A DNA stretch of 28,871 nt from CAKOSP01 sp964369625 (GTDB taxonomy: Bacteria; Bacillota_I; Bacilli_A; RF39; UBA660): the NCBI GenBank assembly GCA_964369625.1, contig CAYJFC010000016.1:1-28871 (forward strand). The letters are read 5' to 3'. The position numbers were made by a program, and so were the translations under genes. Of the stretch, positions 1 through 7,577 are shown piece after piece (the first letter of the stretch is position 1; every line of letters starts with the position of its first letter). The notes under the pieces are model-generated. The model did not search any database. It saw nothing but the letters and a program-made list of their open reading frames with translations, and was not told where the DNA came from.

Positions 1-13
1 TAGGCGTTTTTTT
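1..13 (+). terminator. Cut-off end of an intrinsic terminator
   Basis: The window opens with GGCG followed by seven T. This looks like the right arm and U-tract of a hairpin whose left arm lies outside the window. It would end the gene preceding thiI. Confidence 0.3.
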
Positions 14-35
14 CTTTTAAAAAGGTTATTTTTAT

Positions 36-43
36 GATAAAAT
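36..43 (+). promoter_or_regulatory. Extended -10 promoter for thiI
   Basis: TGA-TAAAAT is an extended -10 element (TGn plus a 5/6 match). The -35 hexamer 17 nt upstream is poor (TTTTAA). The predicted start of transcription is near 50, leaving a very short leader before the thiI ATG at 65. Confidence 0.4.
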
Positions 44-64
44 AGATGCGAAGTTGGTGTGATT

Positions 65-1243
65 ATGAAAAAAATAATTTTAATAAAATATGGGGAACTT
101 TCTACTAAAGGAGATAATCTTAATTTTTTTATAAAGAAATTAAAAAATAATATCCAAAGTAGTTTAATGGATACAGATGCTCATATTAGCTATGATTCAG
201 GGAGAATGTTTATTACTGCTACTAATTATGAAATAGTTATTGAAAAGTTAAAATGTATATTTGGTATACATGAATTTAATGTTGGTTATATGATTGATAG
301 TAATGATTTAGAAAATGTAAAAGAAAATTTAATAAATAATTTAAAAGAAATAAATTTTGAGACATTTAAAGTTGAAACAAAAAGAAGTTATAAAAATTAT
401 CCTATGCAAAGTACTGAAGTATCTAGAAATATAGGTTCTTATATTTTAAAAAATATAGAGAACATAAAAGTTGATGTACATAGTCCACAAATATTAGTAA
501 AAGTAGAAATAAGAAAAGATACCGCTATATATTATTTTGATAAAATAAAAGGGTTAGGGGGATACCCTGTGGGTACCCAAGGTAAAGGTTTACTCATGTT
601 ATCTGGGGGGATAGATTCTCCTGTTGCGGGTTATTTAGCTATAAAAAGAGGTTTAAATATAGATTCAATATATTTTGATTCACCCCCTCATACGAGTGAA
701 AAAGCTAAAGATAAAGTTAAAAGACTTGCTAAAGTGTTAAAAAAGTACGATTTAAAAACTGGAATGTATGTAGTTAATTTTACTAAAATGCAAGAAGAAA
801 TCTTAAAAAAAATACCACATGAATATTTAATTACTATTATGAGAAGAATGATGTATCGAATAACTGAGTCAATTGCTTATAAAAATAAAATGCATGTAAT
901 TATAAATGGAGAATCTATTGGACAAGTTGCTAGTCAAACACTTACATCTATGAAAGCAATTAATGAAGTTGTGAAATTACCGGTAATAAGACCGGTAGCG
1001 TGCTTAGATAAACTAGAAATAATAGATATTGCAAAAAATATAAATACATATGACATAAGTATTGAACCTTTTGAAGATTGCTGCACTATATTTGTTCCTA
1101 AACATCCGGTAATAAATCCAGATATTAATAAATGTAATGAATATGAAAAATTAATTGATTACGAAAAATTTATAAATGAGTGCGTTAGAAGCGTTGAATA
1201 CTTAAATTTAAATGAAGAAAAAACATTTGAATCAATATTATAA
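65..1243 (+). CDS. thiI: tRNA 4-thiouridine synthase ThiI, no rhodanese domain
   Basis: ThiI uses ATP and persulfide sulfur to convert U8 of tRNAs to 4-thiouridine and can feed sulfur to the thiazole of thiamine. The 392-aa product has an N-terminal ferredoxin-like/THUMP region (about 1-165), then a PP-loop ATPase domain with SGGIDSP at 180-186. A Cys pair (DCC, 339-340) sits where the family's PP-loop-domain cysteine lies, within EPFEDCCTIFVPKHP. There is no C-terminal rhodanese domain, as in the Bacillus-type enzyme of about 400 aa. An in-frame GTG six bases upstream is possible, but ATG at 65 fits the family start MKKIILIKYGE. The usual cysteine desulfurase partner is not visible in the window. 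A strong hairpin ends the gene. Confidence 0.95.
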   Translation: MKKIILIKYGELSTKGDNLNFFIKKLKNNIQSSLMDTDAHISYDSGRMFITATNYEIVIEKLKCIFGIHEFNVGYMIDSNDLENVKENLINNLKEINFETFKVETKRSYKNYPMQSTEVSRNIGSYILKNIENIKVDVHSPQILVKVEIRKDTAIYYFDKIKGLGGYPVGTQGKGLLMLSGGIDSPVAGYLAIKRGLNIDSIYFDSPPHTSEKAKDKVKRLAKVLKKYDLKTGMYVVNFTKMQEEILKKIPHEYLITIMRRMMYRITESIAYKNKMHVIINGESIGQVASQTLTSMKAINEVVKLPVIRPVACLDKLEIIDIAKNINTYDISIEPFEDCCTIFVPKHPVINPDINKCNEYEKLIDYEKFINECVRSVEYLNLNEEKTFESIL

Positions 1244-1249
1244 TTTATA

Positions 1250-1283
1250 AAAAAACATCCATAATATTAATGGGTGATTTTTT
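1250..1283 (+). terminator. Intrinsic terminator of thiI
   Basis: CATCCAT (1256-1262) pairs with ATGGGTG (1270-1276), with one G-U pair. The stem is flanked by A6 and T6, so the stem can extend. The GGGTG of the right arm is also the only candidate ribosome binding site for the small gene starting at 1284. Confidence 0.75.
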
Positions 1284-1460
1284 ATGCAGAGAAATATTAA
1301 TTATTACAAAGGTTTTGATTATTTAAATACTAACAAATATGATAAGTTAAAAGATGAATATTTTAATCCCTATGGATATAACTTATATTCTACATCAAAA
1401 AATGTAATAGATACTGATTATAATGCTACACATACAAATCAAAATGATAAAAGAAAGTAA
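1284..1460 (+). CDS. Small Tyr/Asn-rich protein of unknown function
   Basis: A 58-aa reading frame starts at ATG 1284 with GGGTGA as ribosome binding site. It is hydrophilic and unusually rich in Tyr (8 residues) and Asn (10 residues), with YYKGFDYLN near the start, EYFNPYGYNLY in the middle and a basic tail ending NDKRK. There is no membrane segment or signal peptide. I do not recognise a family. The Tyr/Asn-rich, low-complexity composition resembles small spore-coat or surface-associated proteins, and the window has other spore-coat genes, but this is only a guess. It has its own following hairpin, so it is plausibly a real gene; no promoter of its own is clear. Confidence 0.55.
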   Translation: MQRNINYYKGFDYLNTNKYDKLKDEYFNPYGYNLYSTSKNVIDTDYNATHTNQNDKRK

Positions 1461-1474
1461 GTTTCTTTTTTTTT
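1449..1474 (+). terminator. Intrinsic terminator after the 58-aa gene
   Basis: AAAAGAAA (1449-1456) pairs with TTTCTTTT (1462-1469) around GTAAG, followed by further T to 1474. The stem is almost all A-T, so it is a modest terminator. It overlaps the gene's stop codon. Confidence 0.5.
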
Positions 1475-1501
1475 GAAAAACACTAGATATATTCATATAA
1501 T
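1473..1501 (+). promoter_or_regulatory. SigA-type promoter for ackA
   Basis: TTGAAA (1473-1478), a 17-nt spacer and a perfect TATAAT (1496-1501). Transcription should start near 1508. The ribosome binding site AAGGAG follows just upstream of the ackA ATG. Confidence 0.8.
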
Positions 1502-1530
1502 TTATGTATAATAAATTAAGGAGATGAATT

Positions 1531-2709
1531 ATGAAAATATTAGCAATTAATGCTGGTAGTTCTTCGCTTAAATTTACTTTAATTGAATTACCAGAAGAAA
1601 AAGTGATTACTACAGGTAATTTTGAAAGAATAGGAGTAGGAGAAAGTTTCTATTCAATTAAAGTTAACGGTGAAAAAGTAAAAAAAGAAGTTGAAATTTC
1701 AACACACGTGGAAGCTGTAGAAATTTTAATGAGTGAACTTGTTGATTTGAAAATTATAAGTTCGCTAGAAGAAATTGATGGAATTGGTAATCGTGTAGTA
1801 CATGGTGGAAGCAGATTTAAAGAATCAGTAGAGCTAACAGATGAAAATATTAAATATATTGAAGAAATTTGTGATTTAGCACCACTTCATAACCCAGCAA
1901 ATTTAACAGCTGCTAAAGCATTTAAAACAGCACTTCCAAATGCATTTAGTTCAGTAGTTTTTGATACAGCTTATCATCAAACTATGGAAAGAGAATTTTA
2001 TTTATATCCTCTTCCAATGGAGTGGTATACTGAATATGGTGTAAGAAAATATGGCTTCCATGGAACTAGTCATAAATATATATACAAAACAATTAGTGAA
2101 AAATTAAATAAAGAAAGTTTAAAAGTACTATCATGTCATATAGGAAATGGTGCTTCAGTAGCGGCAATAGATAATAATAAAGTAATAGATACTTCTATGG
2201 GCTTTACTCCACTTGCTGGTCTTATGATGGGAACTAGATCTGGAGATATAGATGCAAGCATACTAGAATATATGTCAGTTAAAACTGGTAAGGATATTAA
2301 AGAACTTACTAGTGAGCTAAATAAAAAAAGTGGTTTATTAGGAGTATCTGGTAAATCAAGTGATAACAGAGATATTGAAGATGGAGCTGCAGCAGGAGAA
2401 GATTTATGTGTACTAGCACAAAATATGTATGCTCAAAAAGTTGCAAATTATATTGCTATGTATAATAATATACTAGGTGGAGCAGATGTAATATGTTTTA
2501 CAGCAGGAGTAGGAGAAAATGCTATTGTAATGCGTAAACTTATAACAGAAAAAATAGCTTCTTTAGGTGTGAAATTAGATGATGAAAGAAATAATTCAAG
2601 AGGTGAATTAACTCTAATTTCAAGTGATGAATCAAAAATACCTTTATATGTTGTTCCAACAAATGAAGAATTAATGATTGCTCTTGATACTGAAAATTTA
2701 ATGAAATAG
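1531..2709 (+). CDS. ackA: Acetate kinase
   Basis: Acetate kinase interconverts acetyl phosphate plus ADP with acetate plus ATP, the ATP-yielding step of acetate fermentation. At 392 aa it has normal family length. Signature segments are the N-terminal MKILAINAGSSSLKF (phosphate-binding ASKHA motif), VFDTAYHQTM, KYGFHGTSH, CHIGNGAS and the C-terminal FTAGVGENA. The gene is driven by a strong promoter and followed six bases later by nrnA, so the two are probably co-transcribed. No phosphotransacetylase (pta) gene is in the window. The start at ATG 1531 has a good AAGGAG ribosome binding site. Confidence 0.97.
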   Translation: MKILAINAGSSSLKFTLIELPEEKVITTGNFERIGVGESFYSIKVNGEKVKKEVEISTHVEAVEILMSELVDLKIISSLEEIDGIGNRVVHGGSRFKESVELTDENIKYIEEICDLAPLHNPANLTAAKAFKTALPNAFSSVVFDTAYHQTMEREFYLYPLPMEWYTEYGVRKYGFHGTSHKYIYKTISEKLNKESLKVLSCHIGNGASVAAIDNNKVIDTSMGFTPLAGLMMGTRSGDIDASILEYMSVKTGKDIKELTSELNKKSGLLGVSGKSSDNRDIEDGAAAGEDLCVLAQNMYAQKVANYIAMYNNILGGADVICFTAGVGENAIVMRKLITEKIASLGVKLDDERNNSRGELTLISSDESKIPLYVVPTNEELMIALDTENLMK

Positions 2710-2715
2710 AAAAAG

Positions 2716-3696
2716 GTGTTTAAAATAAAAAAAGATATTTTTAAAAATATATATAAAATAATAAAAAATTATGACAAAATAGTTATTGCAAGACATGTTG
2801 GACCTGATCCAGATGCAATTAGTTCTCAAATAGCGTTAAGAGATGCAATTAAGCTTACTTTTCCTGAAAAAGAAGTTTATGCAGTAGGAGCAGGAGTATC
2901 TAAATTTAGATATTTAGGAACGCTTGATAAAGTATATGATTATAGTACTTTAAAAGGAGCTTTATTAGTAGTTCTTGATTTGCCAAACTTTGCTAGAATC
3001 GATGGTATTGAAGATTTATCTTATGATGCAATCCTTAAAATAGATCATCATCCAGCAGAAGATATAATTGGTGATGTTGACTGGACTGATGAAACGAAAT
3101 CAAGTGCTGCAGAGATGGTTGTTAATTTTTTGATGAACTCAAAAATGAAAATGGATCACCGCATAGCAGAAACATTATTTGTTGGTATGGTATTTGATAG
3201 TGATAGATTTTTGCTAAAAAATACTAGTGTAACAACATTTGAAACTGTAACAGAATTACTAAAAAAATACTCATTTAATTTTGTGGCTAGTTATGATAAT
3301 CTATATGAAAGAAGTTTTTCTGAACTTAAATTTTATGCTCATATTATAGATAGTTTTGAAATAAGTGATAGTGGTTTTGGAAGTATTGAATTTAGTAGTG
3401 AAACATTAAAAAAATATGGAGTAGATTCATCTACGCCATCTAATATGGTAAATCAATTTTATTTCATTAAAGAACTTATCTGTTGGTGTTTTATAACATA
3501 TGATGAAAGAAATGATGTATATAAGGTTAATATTAGAAGTAGAGGTCCTATAATAAATAATATTGCTGCTAAATACAATGGCGGTGGACATAAATATGCA
3601 AGTGGGTGTAGATTAAAAAATAAATCAGATATATCTAAGCTTTTAAAAGAATTAGACAACGCCTGTGAAATATACAAAAGTGATGAAACAAAATAA
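2716..3696 (+). CDS. nrnA: DHH/DHHA1 phosphoesterase, NrnA-type nanoRNase / pAp phosphatase
   Basis: NrnA-family enzymes degrade 2-5 nt RNAs to mononucleotides and dephosphorylate pAp. The 326-aa product carries the DHH-domain metal motifs RHVGPDPDA (27-34), VLDLP (86-90) and IDHHP (109-113), and the DHHA1 motif GGGHKYASGC (289-298). Length matches the family (about 310-325 aa). It starts 6 nt after ackA and ends 2 nt before recX, suggesting an ackA-nrnA-recX transcript. The GTG used as start here lies inside what looks like the ribosome binding site (AAAAAGGTG), so initiation may really occur at a near-cognate codon three codons later. Function is known from the family; the exact substrate (nanoRNA, pAp or c-di-AMP products) is not resolved by sequence. 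Confidence 0.9.
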   Translation: MFKIKKDIFKNIYKIIKNYDKIVIARHVGPDPDAISSQIALRDAIKLTFPEKEVYAVGAGVSKFRYLGTLDKVYDYSTLKGALLVVLDLPNFARIDGIEDLSYDAILKIDHHPAEDIIGDVDWTDETKSSAAEMVVNFLMNSKMKMDHRIAETLFVGMVFDSDRFLLKNTSVTTFETVTELLKKYSFNFVASYDNLYERSFSELKFYAHIIDSFEISDSGFGSIEFSSETLKKYGVDSSTPSNMVNQFYFIKELICWCFITYDERNDVYKVNIRSRGPIINNIAAKYNGGGHKYASGCRLKNKSDISKLLKELDNACEIYKSDETK

Positions 3697-3698
3697 TT

Positions 3699-4478
3699 AT
3701 GAAAATAGAAAATATAAAACAATTAAAAACTAATTTATATCAAATATCAGTAGAAAAGAATAATTCTTTTCTACTTTTAGATGAAACGATATTGAAATAT
3801 ACTCTTGTAAAAGGTAAATATATAAGCAATTTAGAATTAAAAGAAATAAAAAAATATGATGAATTAATGCAAACTTATTATAAATGTGTAAAAATATTAA
3901 AATCAAAAATTAAAACTACAAGTGAAATGATTGTTTACTTAAAAAAAGATAACATTGATGATAAAGACATAGAGTATATTATTAATAAACTTAAATGTAT
4001 AAAATTATTAAATGACGAATCATATTTGAATAGTTATATTAATCATAGGATTAATGCCTCATATTATGGCCCAGAGAGAATAAAAAAAGAATTACTGGAA
4101 AAAGGTCTTGGAGAGGCTAAAATATCATTAGAATTAGCTAAAATAGATAATAATATATGGTTAGAAAAAATAGAGAAAATTATATCGAAAAAATTAAAGA
4201 GTAACCATAAATATTCAAGCTCAGATATGAAGCAAAAACTTATTATGTATTTAATAAATATGGGATATAGTAAAAAAGATTTAGATTGTGTTAAAATTGA
4301 AATAAACAGTGATAATGATAATTTGTTTTTAGAAAAGGAATATTTAAAACTTGAAAAAAAATATATGAATAAATCTATTTCAAAAGAAGAAAAGTATAAA
4401 AAAATTATATCTTCGTTAATTAGAAAAAAATTTACTTATGAAGATATTAAAAAAATCATAAAAAAAAATGAAGATTAA
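3699..4478 (+). CDS. recX: Regulatory protein RecX
   Basis: RecX binds RecA filaments and modulates recombination and the SOS response. The 259-aa protein is made of helical three-helix repeats. The best family match is YGPERIKKELLEKGL near residues 126-140, and EMIVYLKKDNIDDKDIEYII (76-95) fits an earlier repeat. An N-terminal extension (about 1-55) resembles the longer Bacilli RecX forms. It starts 2 nt after the nrnA stop with only a weak ribosome binding site, so translation is probably coupled. recA lies about 11 kb away on the same strand. The C-terminus is very Lys-rich. Confidence 0.85.
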   Translation: MKIENIKQLKTNLYQISVEKNNSFLLLDETILKYTLVKGKYISNLELKEIKKYDELMQTYYKCVKILKSKIKTTSEMIVYLKKDNIDDKDIEYIINKLKCIKLLNDESYLNSYINHRINASYYGPERIKKELLEKGLGEAKISLELAKIDNNIWLEKIEKIISKKLKSNHKYSSSDMKQKLIMYLINMGYSKKDLDCVKIEINSDNDNLFLEKEYLKLEKKYMNKSISKEEKYKKIISSLIRKKFTYEDIKKIIKKNED

Positions 4479-4492
4479 TTCTTCATTTTTTT
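4462..4492. terminator. Bidirectional terminator between recX and prsA
   Basis: A 13-bp perfect stem (4462-4474 with 4480-4492, core ATGAAGA/TCTTCAT) has A7 on one side and T7 on the other, with the recX stop codon in the loop. It works in both directions for the converging recX and prsA genes. Confidence 0.85.
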
Positions 4493-4493
4493 G

Positions 4494-5522
4494 TTATTCA
4501 GTAGCTTGTGTTAATGAATTTTTGTAATCAGTAACAAATTTATTGTATTGATCATTTAGTTCACTATCTACAATATCAAGTTCATATAAATTTCTATAAT
4601 ATTCTAATGTATCAAATGAAATTGAACTAGCTTCAATAGTCATTAAATTATCTGCTAAATATTGTTTTATATCATCTTTAATATCTTCTAAAGCTTCTAA
4701 TTCATGTGATGCAGTTTTTAAAACAACATGGTAACCTAATTCAGTAGTTATAACTTCTGTTGAAAATTCTCCATCTTCAAGTGCATAAGCTGCATTTAAA
4801 AGTTCATCATAATTATCTGATAAATCGTAATATGTAACTTTTCCAAGTTCACCATTATTTTCTTTAGTAGAAGCATCATCAGATTTTTCAGCAACTAATT
4901 CATTAAATCTTTCAACTGTATTCTCAGCATTACGTAATTCATCAATTATATAGTTAATTTCCGCTAAAGCCGCATCAGTAGCTGCAGTTTGTTCTTCTTC
5001 AGTAGATTCACTAGTAGCATCAACAGTAATTAAGATATGGCTAAATTCAATATCTCCTTTAGCTTCTTCTTCATAGTATTTATTGATTTGATCATCTGTA
5101 ATTTGATCTTTAGCATATTCTTCTACTGCATGATTTTGTAAATAACTTACATATATATAATTTCTATAAGCATCAATTGTTGAAAAACCTGCTCCTGATG
5201 ATTGAATTGCATATAATAGTTCATCTTCAGATCCATATGTTTGAAGCATACTAGCCATATAAGAATCAGCGTAAGCTTCAGCATCTTCTACAAAGTCAGC
5301 AAATTCAGTTTCTAAAATAAATTTATCCGTAATACTAACTAAAGCTTCTAATGCATAATTAGATTTTAATTCAGCATATAAATCATCAACGCTTATTTTT
5401 TTATCATCTTTAAATGTAACAACAGCCTCCTGTCCATTTTCTAGTGTAGGTATAGTTCCACATCCAGTTACAAGAAGTAAGCTAGTTGCCATTAAACCCA
5501 TTAATTTAACACTTTTCTTCAT
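4494..5522 (-). CDS. prsA: PrsA-type foldase lipoprotein (parvulin peptidyl-prolyl isomerase)
   Basis: PrsA is an extracytoplasmic lipoprotein that helps exported proteins fold at the membrane-wall interface by cis/trans prolyl isomerisation. The 342-aa product has a lipoprotein signal peptide with lipobox LVTGC (Cys21), an N-terminal chaperone region of the SurA/PrsA kind (about 35-155), a parvulin domain starting at IEFSHILI (about 158-272, ending GYHVVLK), and a C-terminal helical return to the chaperone lobe. The mature chain is strongly acidic. It is alone on the minus strand with its own promoter and AGGAGGAG ribosome binding site. Whether the active-site set of parvulins is complete is not certain by eye. 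Confidence 0.9.
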   Translation of the reverse strand: MKKSVKLMGLMATSLLLVTGCGTIPTLENGQEAVVTFKDDKKISVDDLYAELKSNYALEALVSITDKFILETEFADFVEDAEAYADSYMASMLQTYGSEDELLYAIQSSGAGFSTIDAYRNYIYVSYLQNHAVEEYAKDQITDDQINKYYEEEAKGDIEFSHILITVDATSESTEEEQTAATDAALAEINYIIDELRNAENTVERFNELVAEKSDDASTKENNGELGKVTYYDLSDNYDELLNAAYALEDGEFSTEVITTELGYHVVLKTASHELEALEDIKDDIKQYLADNLMTIEASSISFDTLEYYRNLYELDIVDSELNDQYNKFVTDYKNSLTQATE

Positions 5523-5544
5523 TTTTAATTCTCCTCCTAAAATA

Positions 5545-5573
5545 ATTATATCTTAAATAAAATTTAAATACAA
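5545..5573 (-). promoter_or_regulatory. SigA-type promoter for prsA
   Basis: Read on the minus strand: TTGTAT (5573-5568), 17-nt spacer, perfect TATAAT (5550-5545). The leader to the AGGAGGAG ribosome binding site is short. Confidence 0.75.
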
Positions 5574-5589
5574 GAAAATAAGGCTTTTT

Positions 5590-5611
5590 TATGTGAAAAT
5601 TCCTTCACATA
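5590..5611. repeat. Inverted repeat TATGTGAA-N6-TTCACATA
   Basis: Perfect 8-bp arms around six bases, between the divergent prsA and yjcZ-like promoters. There is no U-tract after it on either strand, so it is not an obvious terminator. Its right arm covers the predicted -35 of the yjcZ-like operon, which would suit an operator. Confidence 0.55.
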
Positions 5612-5633
5612 GTTAACTATTAACCATATAATA
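5607..5633 (+). promoter_or_regulatory. Putative mother-cell (SigK/SigE-like) promoter for the YjcZ-like pair
   Basis: AC (5607-5608), 16 nt, then CATATAATA (5625-5633), which fits CATAnnnTA of SigK-type promoters. The cotE upstream region has the same arrangement with identical spacing. TATAAT is contained in the -10, so a SigA reading cannot be excluded, but no TTGaca-like -35 is present. Confidence 0.45.
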
Positions 5634-5664
5634 AAATGTAAAGATAATAAAGGAGGAATGATTT

Positions 5665-5751
5665 ATGAACTGTTGTAAAACTGGAAATGGCGCTGCTATA
5701 GTATTAGTGCTATTCATTTTATTAATAATCATCTGTGGAGCATTCATTTAG
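5665..5751 (+). CDS. YjcZ-family sporulation microprotein
   Basis: A 28-aa protein starts at ATG 5665 behind a strong AAAGGAGG ribosome binding site. It begins MNCCKTGNGAAIV and continues as a single hydrophobic helix ending CGAFI. A short Cys/Gly-rich head followed by one membrane segment ending in Gly/Ala/Phe is the layout of the YjcZ family of tiny spore-associated proteins, which are made during sporulation in Bacilli; molecular function is unknown. It is the first of two tandem copies separated by 28 nt. The putative mother-cell promoter upstream supports a spore role. Confidence 0.75.
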   Translation: MNCCKTGNGAAIVLVLFILLIIICGAFI

Positions 5752-5779
5752 TATAAATTTAGGAAAGGGCGTATAATAT

Positions 5780-5896
5780 ATGAGCAAATGTGCACCAGTA
5801 ACACCATGTGCGCCATCATGTAATAATAGTTATTTAATTATATTAATTTTATTTATATTGTTAGCTATCATTATAGGTGGCGTAGCATATTTTTAA
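5780..5896 (+). CDS. Second YjcZ-family sporulation microprotein
   Basis: A 38-aa protein starts at ATG 5780 with AGGAAAGGG as ribosome binding site. The head MSKCAPVTPCAPSCNNS has three Cys and several Pro, and is followed by one transmembrane helix (about 18-36) ending GGVAYF, the Gly/Ala/aromatic ending typical of YjcZ-like proteins. It lies 28 nt after the first copy and presumably shares its transcript. The two heads differ (CC versus C-P-C-C spacing), so they are diverged paralogues and not a recent duplication. Confidence 0.75.
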   Translation: MSKCAPVTPCAPSCNNSYLIILILFILLAIIIGGVAYF

Positions 5897-5897
5897 G

Positions 5898-5926
5898 AAA
5901 AAAACACTACTCTGTAGTGTTTTCTT
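5898..5926. terminator. Terminator shared by the YjcZ-like operon and the HIT-CapA operon
   Basis: AAAACACTAC (5901-5910) pairs with GTAGTGTTTT (5914-5923) around a 3-nt loop. On the minus strand the hairpin is followed by seven T, a strong terminator for the CapA-like gene, whose last codons lie in the stem. On the plus strand the U-tract is interrupted (TTTTCTTC). Confidence 0.8.
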
Positions 5927-7160
5927 CTGGCGTTAATAACTCGTTTTCTTCATAAAGAGGTGTGACTGTAACTTGATCAGACATTGATGTCATTCTTGTT
6001 TTATGCTCTTCGTATAAATTTATATAATTCCAGTGGTATGTTTCATTCATTTGGCTAAATGGTATTATTTTATATGTTCTTTGAGGACTTTTATAATGAA
6101 ATAATAATTCAACATTAATATCACTAATATTAATTTCGCTTGTTCCGTCTTCGTATAAAGTTTTATTGATATTCATTGTAACAAAACCACCAGTAGCAAC
6201 GCTCCAAGTGTAAGTAGGATCATTAGCTATAATCATTTGATTAGATATAAAATTACCCATTGAATAAACAATTACTGTATCATCAATTATTTCAATTGGT
6301 TGCATCCAGTGGGGATGATTTCCTAAAACTATATCAACATTCATATCTGCCAGTTCCTGAGCAACTGTTTTTTGGTATGTATTTGGTGTATCTTGATATT
6401 CATTTCCCCAATGCATTGCAACAATAATAACATCCACTGTATCTCTTACAGAGTTAACATGTTGCATAGCAAGTTCTTTGCTATATAAATTAACTAAATA
6501 ATCTTCTCCGCTTGGAATAGGCATTCCATTAGTTCCATATGTATAAGATAAAAAAGCATAGCTAATTCCATTAATTTCTTCTATTCTTATATTATCTCTT
6601 TTTTCATAGGAAGATGCCATACCAGCAGTATATACTTCTGGTTTACTTTCCCAGTAAGAAATACTTTCTTTAGCTCCAGAACCAAGCTGATCCATAGAGT
6701 GATTATTAGCAAGACTTATTAAATCAAATCCATTGTTTATTAATGCATCACCCCAAGCAGATGGAGTGTTAAACAAAGGATAACTAGAATAAGGCGGAGA
6801 TGCAAAAACTGTTTCTTGATTTATATAAGCAAGATCATGAGATTGAATTGTAGAACTTATTTCAGTAAATATTTCGGAAAAATCATAAGAACCATCAGAT
6901 CTGAGTGCAATATCATAAATAGGGTTATGTAAAAGTGCATCACCAGTTCCTAATAAGCTAAAAGATGTTTCTTTAGGCCACACTTCAGCAGGAGGCTCAT
7001 TATTTGGTAAATCATCAGGATTTTTATCTATTTGATAAAAGTAATGCATATATATTGCAAGACTTCCCAAAGAAGCTATTAAAAATGTAAATATTATCAA
7101 TAATATTTTAGCGCCTAATTTTAAAACTTTTTTATTCTCTATTTTTTTATTTTTTTTCAT
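5907..7160 (-). CDS. Membrane-anchored CapA-family metallophosphatase-like protein
   Basis: The 417-aa protein has a Lys-rich cytoplasmic start, one signal-anchor helix (about 17-40) and a large extracytoplasmic domain of the CapA/PgsA family (poly-gamma-glutamate biosynthesis, calcineurin-like phosphoesterase fold). Motifs in order: SLLGTGDALLHNP (D74), YINQETV, LISLANNHSMD, VAMHWGNEY and LGNHPHWMQPIE, which are the metal-ligand motifs of the fold. No capB or capC is nearby, so a polyglutamate role cannot be assumed; many stand-alone members act on envelope polymers of unknown identity. It begins 1 nt after the HIT gene stop and uses a ribosome binding site (GAGGAAAA) inside that gene, so the two are co-transcribed. 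Confidence 0.85.
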   Translation of the reverse strand: MKKNKKIENKKVLKLGAKILLIIFTFLIASLGSLAIYMHYFYQIDKNPDDLPNNEPPAEVWPKETSFSLLGTGDALLHNPIYDIALRSDGSYDFSEIFTEISSTIQSHDLAYINQETVFASPPYSSYPLFNTPSAWGDALINNGFDLISLANNHSMDQLGSGAKESISYWESKPEVYTAGMASSYEKRDNIRIEEINGISYAFLSYTYGTNGMPIPSGEDYLVNLYSKELAMQHVNSVRDTVDVIIVAMHWGNEYQDTPNTYQKTVAQELADMNVDIVLGNHPHWMQPIEIIDDTVIVYSMGNFISNQMIIANDPTYTWSVATGGFVTMNINKTLYEDGTSEINISDINVELLFHYKSPQRTYKIIPFSQMNETYHWNYINLYEEHKTRMTSMSDQVTVTPLYEENELLTPEENTTE

Positions 7161-7161
7161 A

Positions 7162-7527
7162 CTACTTTTCCTCTTTTAATACACTATATACTTCATCTAT
7201 AGTTAACTTTTCATTATTTTTATTAGGTATTAAATGTAAGTGATAATGTTTAACAAACTGAAACTCTCCATAGTTTGTGATAACCTTAAGCGCATTACAT
7301 TCAAGTTTTTCTTCAATTAATTTACCATATATTTTAGCATATTTATTTACATGTAATAATAAATCATCTGGTAAATCAAAAAAAGAAGAAAAATGTTTTT
7401 TTGTAATAATTAGAGTGTGTCCAGGGGCATCAGGATAAGCATCTAGCAAAACCATTATTAAATCATCTTCATACAAAATTTTACTCGGAAGTTCTTTCTT
7501 TATTATTTTACAAAATATACAATCCAT
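7162..7527 (-). CDS. HIT-family (HinT-like) nucleotide hydrolase
   Basis: A 121-aa histidine-triad protein. HIT proteins of this branch hydrolyse nucleoside phosphoramidates or dinucleoside polyphosphates. The N-terminal DCIFCKII is the typical Cys-containing HIT start. The triad is H94-Y-H96-L-H98 within KHYHLHLIPNK, preceded by NYGEFQFV (the usual N-G-x-x-Q stretch). ATG at 7527 is chosen over the in-frame GTG at 7539 because the GTGGTGG there reads as the ribosome binding site and family members start right before DCIFC. It is the first gene of an operon with the CapA-like gene. Confidence 0.9.
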   Translation of the reverse strand: MDCIFCKIIKKELPSKILYEDDLIMVLLDAYPDAPGHTLIITKKHFSSFFDLPDDLLLHVNKYAKIYGKLIEEKLECNALKVITNYGEFQFVKHYHLHLIPNKNNEKLTIDEVYSVLKEEK

Positions 7528-7547
7528 TAATACCACCACTTAAAAAA

Positions 7548-7577
7548 ATTATAACAAAATTTGTGTACTTTTGTCCA
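7548..7577 (-). promoter_or_regulatory. SigA-type promoter for the HIT-CapA operon
   Basis: Minus strand: TGGACA (7577-7572), 18-nt spacer, TATAAT (7553-7548) with an extended TGT in front. Its -35 lies inside the spacer of the predicted cotE promoter on the other strand. Confidence 0.65.

Noticed and set aside
5590..5611. Reading the TATGTGAA/TTCACATA hairpin as a terminator.
   Set aside because: The run of T lies before the hairpin on the plus strand, and no T-run follows it on either strand.
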